Positions 23,092-34,384 of a stretch of 64,000 bases of DNA are shown piece after piece (within the stretch, counting starts at the first letter, position 1; every line of letters begins with the position of its first letter). The notes below the pieces were generated by a model. That model ran no database searches and was not told the origin of the DNA. It saw only the letters and a program-made list of their open reading frames with translations. The position numbers were made by a program, and so were the translations under genes. Origin of the DNA: Vitis vinifera (lineage: Eukaryota; Streptophyta; Magnoliopsida; Vitales; Vitaceae); assembly GCF_030704535.1 (NCBI RefSeq), contig NC_081820.1, forward strand, positions 25,662,001 to 25,726,000, given 5' to 3'.

Positions 23092-25640
23092 CGGCTAGTT
23101 TGAGAGAAATGATGTTGTGGAAGGCTTCAAGCTCATAAAAGAGGGAGAGCTGACCAAAAATGATTTTTGAGTATTGTTGGATTAATATTTTAGGCGGGGT
23201 TGCAAATTTAATTTTGGTTGGCTTCTTCTAGTTACCATGTCAAGCCCCAAAAATTCAAATTTATGGTAATTTATAAGAAAATAAGAGTGACGAGTGATTT
23301 AAAAATAGAAAATAATTTTTAAAAATTCATAACATTGATATTGTTTTTCTATTTTTAATTTTTAAAAATAAAGTGAAATAGATAGTAACTATATATAACA
23401 ACTTAAAACTTAAATACTGATTCAATTAATATAAAAAATTTATGAATAAAATGAGTTTAAAATGACTATTATTTTTCTTTTATATAGAATTATTATTTTT
23501 GATTTTTTTCATTAGATAAATGAATTCCAAATTAAACAACACTTAATGTGTTAAATTCATTAATGAATTTATAAAATTTTAAAAATAATTTAAAACTTAA
23601 ATAGTGACCCAATTAATATTAGAATGTTATGAATAAAAATTAATTTATAACAACTCTAATATTTCTCTTCTATTATGAATAAAAATTAATTTAGAACAAC
23701 TTTAATATTTCTCTTCTATATAGAATCATTATGTTGTGATTTTTTTTTTCACTAAGTAAATGAACTTCAAATTAAATAAAATTTAATAGGTTGGATTTAT
23801 TAACAATACTTTAAAACTCAAACAATATTCTTATTAATACCATAATTTCATGGATAAACATTGGTTTATAATGACTCTATTATTTCTTTTCTACACATAA
23901 CTATATTTTTATAAAATTTTCCACTAGAAAAATAAACTTCAAATCAAGTGATAGTTTTTATTGAATTTATTAGTGAATTTAAAATTTTTTTAAAATAATT
24001 TGGAACTCAAAAATAGATCATTTAGTCACCAAAGCAAAAAAGAAAAAAAAAAGAAAAAGAAAAAAAAAAGAAGAATAAAATTGATGTATAATGAGTCATG
24101 ACTTTAATATTTCTTCTATACATACAACTATTTAAATTTTTTTTTTACTAGGTAAATAAATTATAAATTAAGTAAAACATAATTAATAATTTAATTTTTT
24201 TAACAAATCCTTTAACTTTTAAGAATAATTTGCAATAAAAAAAATTGATCCAATTAATTGTAGAAATTGAGTACTAAATATATGCATGTAATAAAACTTG
24301 ACTGATTTACATGTTAAAAAGTTAAACTTTATTCATTATTCATTTTAAATAAAATACTATTGACAATTATTATTTTTAAATTATTATTATTTATTTTTAC
24401 GGAAAATTTTTTTTTTACAAAAATATGTTACTATTCTTATGTTTCTAACATATAATAAAATAGTATATTTTTTATTAAAAATATAATTGATGATTTTATT
24501 ATAATATATACTATTCATGTTTTACTAAAAAATATTTCTTTTAAATTTCTTTGCAATACAAAATTATTTTTATTTTCAATAAGACTTCAATTAAATTTAA
24601 TTAATGTTATATAAATTGAATTTATAATATTTTTATAAAATCAAAATAGAAAATTTATTTTTAAAAACAACTTATCCAAATAAATTGGTTTTATTTTTAT
24701 TTTAAAGTATTTTTTTTTATAAACAACTTGACAAATACCTTATTTTTATAAAACATTAAAAAATTGTTTTATGTTCTTTAACTTAAAAAACAATTTTTAA
24801 AAATCATGGCCAAATGGAAAAAAAATAAAATTAAAGGACATATTTGATTTGTATTAAAAATAAATACTAAAATAGTAATTTTTGTTTCACTAGAATAAAA
24901 AAATTATTTCATAATTAAAAAAATTATTTATCTTTAACTTATATATAGTTGTAAATTTATTTTTTATTTTTTTAAATGAAACTTAACTTGAATTTGATTT
25001 TACATTAATATAAACTAAATTTATAAAATTCTTATACAATAAAAGTAAGACATTGTCTTTAAAAACAATACAAATTCTTTCATTCAAACAAGTTTTTTTA
25101 TGAAATGCATTTGCCAAATGCTCTTGCTTTTTAAAAATAAAAAATAAAAACTGTTTTTGTTTGCTATTTTAAAAACAAGTTTTAAAAAACATAGCTAAAT
25201 GGACCTAAGAATTTGCTTGAGGGTTGTTTTTGAAAACAAATTTTCAAACTTAGAACCATATTTGGTAATTGTTTTTGACAAAAAGATAGTTGTTGATAAC
25301 TTATAACAAAATTAAATCTATTTTTGAAAATTATGGACAACTTTATGTAAATTAGTAAATATGTTATTAAGAAAAAATAATATGAATCTTCTCTTTTCAT
25401 CTTTTTTTTTTTTTCAATTTCTTAAGAAAATTTAGATATTTATTTATTTTTGATGGATTATTACTTAAGAATAAAACAAGACAATATACAAATAATTTAA
25501 TTTGAATAAGAAATTAATCTAAAATCAATCCAAAAAATTTCAAAATTGAAACCATAATTCTTCTATTGCATACCTCATTATTTTTCCCTCATAATCTATC
25601 CGAATCTTAACAAACTAAAATTCCATAAATTATATTAATT
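23092..25640. repeat. Duplicated PPR 5' flank with a 1.9-kb insertion
   Basis: Matches the PPR 5' flank from 23092 to about 23290 (against 3869-4190) and again from about 25200 to 25640 (against 4190-4640). The DNA between, about 23300-25190, is absent from the parent locus. It is extremely AT-rich, has no gene, and its left half is a degenerate tandem repeat described separately. Its termini carry no clear inverted repeats or target duplication that I can see. Confidence 0.65.
23390..24260. repeat. Degenerate tandem repeat of about 200 bp, 4-5 units
   Basis: Units begin near 23395, 23585, 23810, 23993 and 24220. Each runs through AATTTAAAACTTAAATA-like, CCAATTAATATTAGAA-like, TTTATAA...ACTCTAATATTTCTCTTCTATA-like, a T-run, CACTAGGTAAATGAACTTCAAATTAA-like and TTTATTAATGAATTTA-like parts. 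Similarity between units is visible but heavily eroded, so the array is old. The second unit has an extra short internal duplication (ATGAATAAAAATTAATTTA twice). Confidence 0.65.
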
Positions 25641-25800
25641 CAATCCTTCATTGAAAATGGAAATAACAATGTTTAAATCATCAAATTTGAATTAGAAATG
25701 TTTAAACTCTTGTCGTATAGTAAAGTCAAGATAAAAAATCATCAATTCTAATGATTTTTTTTTAATTAATTAAAGAGAATTTTGGAAATTATTGCCTTAC
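25641..25800 (-). mobile_element. Possible piece of the 3' LTR of the Copia element, left of insertion 1
   Basis: On the minus strand, 30925-31140 (TATA-like TATATATAAATATTCCAC, then ATCAATGAGAATG) continues into this piece (GGCAATAATTTCCAAAATTC) once the insertion at 25801-30919 and one copy of its target duplication are set aside. That order is common in Copia LTRs. The end of the LTR was not located. Confidence 0.45.
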
Positions 25801-26179
25801 TGTAGAGCCCCATTTTGGGGCCTCACTTTTTAGCGTTTCTACAGGTCACTTTCTTACCAGATGGAGGCCCCTTAATGAGCCACTTGTTGACTCGTGGATG
25901 GCTGCTAGGGAATCAGGCTAGGAGCTCGGAGGACTAATGAGGATATGACATCTGTAAAGAAGATTCTGAAAAGGAAGCTACAAGCCGTTATGCTGGAAGG
26001 GGATTTTGCATGCCGTTAGGAGGCGCGTATGAGAGAGAAAGGGCAGGCTGCAGGGTAGTGGTGCTTGGAGGCAGCTGTTTCTGGAGATATTGTTAGAGGG
26101 GCAAATCTGGTGGAGAAAAAAAAGACGAGGTTGGCAGAGAGCATATGGCTTTTTGGGGCTGTGATTAGGAGGGGGGAGT

Positions 26180-28170
26180 TTTCGGGAGCTAGGAGAGGGA
26201 GCTAGAGGAGGTGCTTTTGGGCGGCCATTCTGGAGAGTTATTGAGAGGAGAGTGAGATCTTTTCAAGAGGGCTTTTGGCTGGTTTTTGGAAGAACGGTGA
26301 GAAGGGGGAGGGGACTCCGGGAGCTTTTGAGAGAGTTTTCTGAAGCATTGTATCTTTTCAGGGAGTGAGGAAAAGAACAGAGAGCGACTTGAGAGAGAGA
26401 GGGAGAGAGCTTGAGGGGCAAGTTTCGTTGAGGGGGAAGCGGATGTTGTACCTACGGAGGAGTAGATAAGGTTTTCTTCTGATAGTTTAGAGGATAGAAC
26501 CTCGAAAGAGCATTTTCCAGGTATGCTACTCATTTATCTCCATTGTTCTTCTGTTATTCGCTTCCCTCTGTTCCTAGCTGGGTGTTATTTAGCAGTTTAC
26601 GTGTGGATATCATGTGGTTGCTCTTGTTGATTTCTATGTTTTCATTGGATTCGCTATGACTACATGTTCATATATTTTTTTCTGGGTTCATTTTGAGAGA
26701 AATGATGTGAATCTGGACCAGTTTTATTCGCGTGGTATCTCAAGGTCTTCTTCTTATCATTTCTCTTTAAATCCATTTTTTCCCCCACTAGTTGGTAAGC
26801 CTGTGGATGAATTATGAGACCAGGTCTTGCTTAACCAACTCCCATCTCACCCATCTTTGTTTGGTTCTATCAATTTTCCTCTCTATTTTTTCTTTGTTTT
26901 GGTGTCTGTTCACGGCGTGTTTTGACTGGTGCATCTCCAATCTGAGAACGCAAATCCAAGGAGCGGGAACTGCGATTACAGGTGCTTAGTTTCTATGGAG
27001 TGCCCGAAGAGCATGCTGAGTAGATTGAGCCTGTTTTGAGTGTTCTATATCAGGATTGGAGGTCATAATTGAGTACCTATGCTTCAGAGTATCACAAAGC
27101 CCTTAAAATGTCATCCGCAGAGGACTTCTAAGGATACCTCTTGACTGCTTCATCTGTCTGTGCCACTCCTTCATCATCTATGGTATCATTTCCCTTTTGG
27201 CTGGCTATCCTTTGATGCGATGGAGAAGCTTAAATGGCACCGAACTCACCACGAAGAGCAACCAGTTATCCTCCTAGACAGGGAATGTGATTGCCAATGT
27301 TGCTGAAGGTAACGCAGAATATATTAATCAAGTTTTCTCGGATAATCGAAAGGCGTTTCGATGATGGGTCATGCTTGAGGACGATTCCGTATATGAGATC
27401 TAGCACAGTCGTGCACTCTATCCCGTTTCTTGGAAGCATAATGACAAGGACGCAACGCTGGAAGTTTGAGATAGTGTGAAGCTTTATGAATAAGCTGCCA
27501 GGGTCGAAACGCCATGGATGACAGGCTCGACTTGATACCATAAGTATTGGGTGTATAAGATTCATGGTCTTACAGTCCCCGTTAATGAATCGCATTGAGT
27601 GCAAGTCCAGTATGACCCATGGACTTCGCTAGCCAGTTTATTCCCCCAGGATCTCCCATTTCTCTTGCATGTTGGAAGTTTGGGTCCGCATTGGCATGCT
27701 GTAACACGTCGTTCCAAGGATTGTAGAACGGGCGTCAGGATCTGTTTAATATATGCCGAAATTGTTGTATGAGAGTCAATTGGCATTGGGATATTATTGC
27801 TGCAGTGAGCCACCATTGAAAATATACGTATACAGTGTTTGCTACCCGGCTAGGTTTCGTGCACAGTGGTAGTATTGAGGCAATTTGGAATCCTTGCTCT
27901 GGTATACAGCCAACCTCTAGCATTGTGAGCCAGTACCCCATTTCCATATCCAGATGCCCACCTGAAATGCCGAATCTAACACTTTCATTTCTTTGTCATA
28001 TCCACTGCATCATTTCTTCACAACCATTTTCTAAACCCATTGATCATACCCCCCACATACCTTTTCTCTCACTATCACCTTCCCATCCTCCATACCCACT
28101 GCCAGTAACTTGCTTCACCACCACATTTGCCCTTCTCATTCTTTCTAAACCCTCTCATCCTCCCTTCGTC
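26180..28170. other. Interior of element 1: purine-rich part and unidentified exon-like parts
   Basis: Positions 26040-26520 are purine-rich on the plus strand and end in CATTTTCCAG before GTATGC, a good splice donor. From about 26990 to 27840 short stretches read like protein in changing frames (for example around 27300-27360 and 27550-27660) but I recognise no family. From 27950 to 28160 the plus strand is pyrimidine-rich. Nothing here is an intact gene. Confidence 0.35.
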
Positions 28171-29169
28171 GTCCGTCTCTACGCATCTTTCAACTTCCAT
28201 ATCCAGCGATCCTAATCTAACCAGGTCGTCAAAGTCGCCGGTTAGATTCCCTTGGTTGCACCCTCCAATGAAACCGATCCAAGACCAACAAGGAAATCCC
28301 ATATGACCCAAAGTCACGCCGGCTTCTGGACGAGCGTAGTCATATTCTGTATTGGCGTTCCTTTGGCCAAGAGAGGGTGCACCTGCCACTTATCTGCTGA
28401 GCCATCAATGGCACTTATAATAAATAATCAAGATAATCATGTGGATGAGGAAGAGGTTGCCATGCCATGGCCCACATGACAAGAAAGCTGCTAGAACGCC
28501 TGCTATGTTTGACTCATACATTTATGAGGATCTCTACCTCCGCGTCTTGTCTCTGTTACATGTCGGGGTTTCTGTGGAAATCATAATGCAAAGATACAAT
28601 GAATCAGATGTTGGGAGCATGGAAAGAGACTCTTGATGCTTCCAATGATATCCCGTCAGCCTTGAAATCGCTATCATCTCCCAAAGAGGATGCAAGCAAT
28701 GAGCGCTACCTATCCGAGTCTAAAAACTCATGCACGGGATGGCTACTACCATCTCCAAATGCTGCAGCGACCCACTTCCCTCAGCCTTGGGCTCATCTAC
28801 AACTTACCTTACCCATCCCAAACACTATGCTCCCATCACCCATGCCACCCGTGAGCAAGAGCACTAACCCGTGTCTCTCCCTCTCTCTCGCCACTCGTTC
28901 TCTATTTAACGTCAATCCTCCCGTGCATGGTCATCCGTCGCTCCTCTCACACTCTTCTTCATCCTATCCCGCCATCATGCTCATCACCTTCATCCATCTA
29001 TATCTCTCATACCCACCCAATTAAGTAACCATACCCATTTCTTATTCCATATACTCATCGAGCCCATAGTTATACCATCATCCCTTGCTCATTTCCACAC
29101 GTATCCACCACAGGTAACCCAACTAACCTTCATACCCACGCCTTCCACCCCAGACCTGGTCATTTGTCC

Positions 29170-29900
29170 CATTCCCAACAGCGGGTTTATGAGGATTTCG
29201 TTTGGTTTCTCTGGCAAAATCAATCTGGACAGAGCTCAAATGCAGTTCCTGTTGGATCACATGCTGCATCTGGTGGTTCCTGGCAGTTCTGGTTTGTCTC
29301 GCGCTTATGCTTCATCATCAAGACAGCTTAGCCTAGGCTTCTACTCTTCTGGGACCGGGGCCACTGGATCGAGTGCTACTCAGCTCTTGGATCTAATTCT
29401 TGAGGATATGGATCCCAGTTCTGCCCAATTCCTTAGTGGCCCTTCTGCACGCATTGGAGTGATGGATGGTGTTTCTCCTCATGGCTCTAAACTTAACTCT
29501 GTTTCATTTTTGTCAGTGGCTCCTACCCTTGAAGTTCATCCAGTGGAGGCCTCTAATGTTGGAAAAGGATTGGGAGCTGCTGCACTATCATTGTCTGCTG
29601 CTTTTACCACAGAACATCCGTGGAGTCATCTCTAAACCCTTGTTGAATACTGGAGATGCATTGGATAAGTACCAAATTGCTGCACAGGAGTTGGAAGCTT
29701 TGCTAACCAAGGACTCAGGGGATGCTGAAATTCAGGGGTTTATCACTCAGATTCCCGAAATAATACTCAAATGTATGTGCCGAGACGAGGCTGCATTGAC
29801 TGTAGCTCAAAAGGTGTTTTAAGAGTTTATATGAGAATGCATCAAACAGTCTACAGTGGAGTCATCTCGTGATTAGAAGGCCTATGGTTTGGTGACAGTG
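29170..29900 (+). pseudogene. NOT1 (CCR4-NOT scaffold) gene fragment captured in element 1
   Basis: Plus-strand reading with at least three frame changes matches a continuous part of plant NOT1. It shows VYEDFV and QNQSGQSS near 29186, then LDLILEDMDPSSAQ, RIGVMDGVSPHGS and PTLEVHPVEASN (29380-29560). A frameshift near 29630 leads into PLLNTGDALDKYQIAAQ, EAEIQG-like and QIPEIILKCMCRDEAALTVAQKVF (29636-29818), and another shift into LYENASNS (29836-29860). In plants this is the region before the helical repeats of the C-terminal half. NOT1 holds the deadenylase complex together. The run has no obvious intron and is clearly dead. Identification is by recognition of the family, not a search. Confidence 0.78.
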
Positions 29901-30924
29901 GTAGTGACATGGACAATGGAGAGAAGATGATAGATCAGATTCAAGAGATGGAGCCCACATCTCTGCCAGCATCATTCCTCCCTAAGCTCACCACTACATG
30001 TTTCCAGTTGCATGGCCACCTTTGGCATGCAATTTTTTTTCCTTTTCTTATGCCATGAGCTATCAACCTAGTTCATCATCCCTTGATTTTGAAAGCAGTT
30101 TCCCTATACCTCGTTTTGGTAAATACTTTCTCGATTTCAGGTTTTCAAATAATTTCAATTTCCCCATATTTCATCCTTAGAATTTTTAGGATCACTCAAG
30201 AGTCCCACTTTTAGTAAAACTTTGTTGCCATCTTTCCTTCTGACAAACAATTTCTACATCCCCCTTTGTTTTAAAATAAGCAAGATTTTAATTTTGTAAT
30301 TCCAATTAATGGAATTTACAACATTAATTCATGCTAAAATAAATCGGGCATTAGTGGGGAGCCCACATAAATAATTTTATAATTGACTGACTGATTGATT
30401 GATTTGATTATCATACATGATTGATTTATCCTGCTTCCTGACATGCATGCTATCATTCCTTAATTGTGCACTAACTCTCTCTCTTGATAGCGCATGGTGG
30501 CTCGTTGCCCAAGTATGTACCCATTTTCACTTTGATCAGTGTCTATGCATGTTCTGATACCCACGTGTGCATGATTTATTCCGGGTATTCATTGATTTAC
30601 TCATCCATTGTCATTATTGCTTTATCTCATTAGTAGAGACTCGACTTTAGGGGCTTAGAGGGGTGCTACGGTCTTTACCGTACCTTTCCAAATAGTAACC
30701 TGACCCCCGAACCCAATCCGGTTTTTCATAGACCATCTTTTCCAAAATAAGGAGTCGCACTTAGAGTTTTTCTTTCTTATTTTGTTTACCCTTTAAAATA
30801 AAACAAAAATAAGGGGTGACTCCAAGTCATTTTTCTAAAACAATAAAAATCATTTTTCAAATAATAAATCGAGTTTGCCATCAAGTGGGAAACGCATGAG
30901 TCGAAATGCGGGGTCCACACTTAC

Positions 30925-31140
30925 ATTCTCATTGATAATGTGGAATATTTATATATAAATACATTTCAATTTTACTATAATTCAAATTCTATCTTCTACT
31001 CTAATTCAAACTAATAGTACACTTCTACTCTAATTCAAACTTTATATTTTACTCTAATTCAAACTAATAATTAATAGATAAATATTAATAGTTAAATTAA
31101 GGATAAACTAATATTTAAATTATTTAGTTTCTCTATTATG
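30925..31140 (-). mobile_element. 3' region and LTR part of the Copia element, between insertions 1 and 2
   Basis: The minus strand continues from the end of Copia RNase H. A short repeat (TACTCTAATTCAAACT and variants, four times at 30960-31075 on the plus strand) and a TATA-like word near 30950 suggest the 3' untranslated region and LTR promoter. The exact LTR start was not found. Confidence 0.45.
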
Positions 31141-31331
31141 CCTCCACAAGATGGGGCTCTAGGAGGAGCGTTGAATCTTGGCTTGAAGAGTGAGAAATCA
31201 TGCATGTGGAAGAGGCTTGGTGAGCGCATCAACTAACTGATCTTTGGAGTAAACATGAGCCACACAGAGAGCATCACTTTGAACTTGTTCATGAATAAAG
31301 TGATAATCCAATTCAATATGTTTCATGCAGG
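31141..31331 (-). pseudogene. Copia RNase H, C-terminal part (distal to insertion 2)
   Basis: The minus strand reads [16 protein letters not shown], then [20 protein letters not shown], the conserved C-terminal end of Copia RNase H. It is cut at 31331 by insertion 2, and the preceding RNase H residues resume at 34385 in the same frame. Confidence 0.85.
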
Positions 31332-32211
31332 TGTGGACCCTCACCCGATCCACCGGACCGGCGCGACTTGCTTTTAAAAGAAAAGAAAGAAAGAAAAAGT
31401 TTGTGTTTTCCAGTTTTGAAAAACCCGTCCTCGGTGAGGAACGGTGTTGTATGGAGTTGCCACTTACTTTTTATTTTTATTTTTAAAATGGGGAAAATTA
31501 AGTAAGAACAAAAACCCCTAATGACCCTAGTATGGAAAAAAAAACGGTCTGCGAAAACTAGATTCTGGGTCCGGGGATCAGGTTACCCATTGGAAAGGTA
31601 CCTCATGCGAGGTAGCACCCCTCTAGGCCCGGAACTCGGTCTCTACTAATGAATTGGGTATGTGGGAGCATATGTTTCAAAAATGAAACCCTAGGCTAAA
31701 TAGATGTCATGAATCACACAATCCTAATTGGTATTTGGCATGCATATGAATTCAACCAACCAAAACAATGAGTGCGTACCTGTGATCCCCAGCCAAGTGC
31801 TGCATAAAAGGTCATCCAAACATAGACAAACACATAACAAACATTCAGGATTAAGCACCATTCATGCATATGATTCAACAATCAAAACCAACGATGCATA
31901 CTTGTGGTCCCTAGCCATGTGCTACAGCAGAGGGTGAGTCAGCCATGCAACTTGTATTCAAAATCAAGCATCAAAGCTTGTGCCAAAAAGGAAGATAGTT
32001 GGTTGAAATGAGGTAAGGGACTTCCCAAATGTCATACAAATCGAACTAGACTCATCTAGACCACACCACCCATAACTTCAAAATTGCCCATACTAAGTGA
32101 AATCAAACACTAACTTAAACCTTCAAGATGGCTCACAAGTGCCCTATAGCAAATGGGTTTGAGCCCCAATGGATACGGGCTCGAAAAATGCCAAAATAGA
32201 GGGCTACCTAA

Positions 32212-33060
32212 AGTCCTCCAGCAGAACAGGTTGAACTAGTTCTCAACTGGTACAACCTATTGAGAAGAATTCCCAAATTCTTTTTAGAAAACTCCTAAAT
32301 GAGTAAGGATTCAAACAAAAGTAATGACACTCAATTCCGAGCCCGGACGAATGAGAACCAGACAAAGAAAGGACAGGTGTTCCTTATGGCAGATAGAGGC
32401 AGCTAGCTATGGTGCTGAACTGGTTGAACCGGTTCCCAACCGGTCCAGCCGGTTGATAAAAAATCCAAAATTTGGCCAGAAAGTTTCTAACTAAATAAGG
32501 AAACAAACAAAAGAAACGGTTCTCAATTCCGAGCCCGGATGAATGAAAACCAGACAAAGAAAAGACAGGGGTTCCTCATGGCTGACAGAGGCAGCCAACT
32601 ATGGTGCTGAACCGGCTGAACCGGTTTCCAACCGGTTCAGAGGGTTGATAAAAAATCCCAAATTTGGCCAGAAAGTTTCTAACTAAATAAGGAAATAAAT
32701 AAAAGAAACGGTTCTCAATTCCGAGCCCGGATGAGTGAGAACCGGACAAAGAAAGGTCAGGGGTTCCTCATGGCTGACAGAGGCAGCCAGCTATAGCGCT
32801 GAACCGGTTGAACCGGTTCCCAACTGGTCCAGCTGGTTGATAAAAAATCCAAAATTTGGTCAAAAAGTTTCTAACTGAATAAGAAAACAAACAAAAGAAA
32901 CGGTTCTCAATTCCGAGCTCGGATGAGTGAGAATCGGACAAAGAAAGGTCAGGGGTTCCTCATGGCTGACAGAGGCAGCCAGCTATGGCACTGAACCGGT
33001 TGAACCGGTTCCCAACCGGTTGATGAAAAATCCTAAATTTGGTCAGAAAGTTTCTAAACC
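32212..33060. repeat. 192-bp tandem repeat, about 4.5 units, rich in CCGGTT
   Basis: TTCCGAGCCCGGA-type words recur at about 32339, 32531, 32723 and 32914, spacing 192, 192 and 191. Each unit holds a cluster of AACCGGTTGAACCGGTT, then GATAAAAAATCC, then AGAAAGTTTCTAACTAA, then ACGGTTCTCAATTCCGAG, then GACAGAGGCAGCCA. The last unit is partial. It lies inside element 2. Confidence 0.92.
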
Positions 33061-33728
33061 ATTCATAACCAATCAACAACAATCATGTGTGGCATTTATT
33101 ACCCACACCCAAGCAATACAATCTTCATATCAAAGGAAATAAAAGATGATGCGGAAGGAGAAAACGCATATGAAGAAGATGAAGATAAACTGTAGGTAAA
33201 AAAAATCTGCTTACTTACCTCAGAATCTCCACTAGATATGATCTGTGTATGCCGATGATGACCTCCAAAATCTGAGATGCTGTAGCTCTCCTCTTCAAAA
33301 TAACCACAGTGCTGAAGCTTTCCCCCCACGCTCTTAACTCAGAAGATGTCCTGACCTTCTGTTTTTCTTACCAGCAAAATATCCCCTCTCCAAAGTGTCC
33401 TCCACTTTTTTTTTTGCCCTCCTATCTTCTCACCTTTTATACTCATACCCCTTTCAACATTTGAGCCTCTTGGGTTCTTTCCCCTTCAGCACCTAAATCC
33501 TCTCCATCAGCATGGAAAACACCCCCCCCATTATTTCTCTTGCACTTACGAGGCAAGCTCACTCCCTTCAGTTTTCAGCTTGCTTTACCACCAAGAATCC
33601 ATATGGATTCGTGGTAGGCTGCAAGGAACCTAAACCAAGGCCCAAAATGGGCCCACAACATTGCCCAAAACCGATCTGGAGCTTATGGGCCTGATCCATG
33701 TAGGATTTGGGTCCCAAAATTACCAAAA

Positions 33729-34085
33729 TCAGTGTTTTACACTGGCTGACTCGATGAACCGGCTGAACCGGATGTCAACCGGTCGAACAGGTTGCAAAAA
33801 AAAATTTGAAAATTTGACAAAATGTTCCTGGAAGAGTGAGGAATCCATGAAAAAAAATGGTACGCAATTCCGAGTTCGGAAAAGGGAGATATGATCAAAA
33901 TAATTACCAAAAATCAGTGTTCTACACCGGTTGACTCAATGAACCGGTTGAATCGGCTGAACCAGATGCCAACCGGTCGAACCGGTTGCAAAAAATCTTG
34001 AAAATTTGACAGAATGTTCCTGGAAGAGTGAGGAATCCATGAAAAAAACGGTGTGCAATTCCGAGTTTGAATGAGGGAGCTATGA
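33729..34085. repeat. Second CCGGTT-rich tandem repeat, two units of about 187 bp
   Basis: Two copies start with CAGTGTTTTACACTGG (33729) and CAGTGTTCTACACCGG (about 33917). Both run through AACCGG clusters, TTGAAAATTTGACA, TGTTCCTGGAAGAGTGAGGA and GCAATTCCGAGTT. They share the GCAATTCCGAG and AACCGG themes with the 192-bp array, so both probably derive from one ancestral unit. Confidence 0.85.
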
Positions 34086-34384
34086 TCAAAACAAGCCCGA
34101 GTGCTCCGAACCTCAACATGCCCTTATAAACTCCAACTAAGCTAAAACATCGGGATGACCCCACTTCCTTCCTATAGGGTGATGTGAACGACTAGGAAAA
34201 TGGCCATGATGACCCTCCAAAATGAACCACATACACACCACAATGGACCACAGACAAGCCCACACGAGGCTCGGACACCGACTAAGCCTAAAAGGGGCCT
34301 TAGTGGTGCCATATGAGAACGATGGGTGCAGGTGACACCCAAAGGATAAATGTCAGTGTCGAGGGACAAAATTGAGGGTCTACA

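Larger units (their letters stand above)
25801..30919 (+). mobile_element. TG...CA element 1, 5119 bp, with 5-bp target duplication
   Basis: Begins TGTAGAGCCCC, ends GGGGTCCACA, and is flanked by CTTAC at 25796-25800 and 30920-30924. There is one copy of each terminal signature, with no internal repeat of the ends and no gag or pol. The last 300 bases (AGAGGGGTGCTAC at 30657, GGTAACCTGA-like, then AATAAGGGGTGACTCCAAG) match the end of element 3 and, on the other strand, element 2. TG/CA ends plus 5-bp duplications are the signature of LTR retrotransposition, so it is best read as a solo LTR of a very long-LTR family, or a large non-coding derivative. It carries a host gene fragment (29170-29900) and other exon-like pieces. 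Confidence 0.75.
31332..34384 (-). mobile_element. TG...CA element 2, 3053 bp, inserted in Copia RNase H
   Basis: Plus-strand ends are TGTGGACCCTC and GAGGGTCTACA, an 11-base inverted pair with one mismatch. The flanking 5-mers are GCAGG (31327-31331) and ACAGG (34385-34389), a target duplication with one difference. Read on the minus strand it begins TGTAGACCCTCAATTTTGTC like element 3 and ends with the same AGAGGGGTGCTACC and GGTAACCTGATCCCCGGAC signatures (31560-31660 on the plus strand). It therefore belongs to the same family as elements 1 and 3 but in reverse orientation. It has no coding capacity. Two sets of tandem repeats lie inside. Confidence 0.82.

Noticed and set aside
29189..29635. 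Intact 148-residue gene
   Set aside because: Part of a NOT1-derived fragment with frameshifts on both sides, inside a retroelement.
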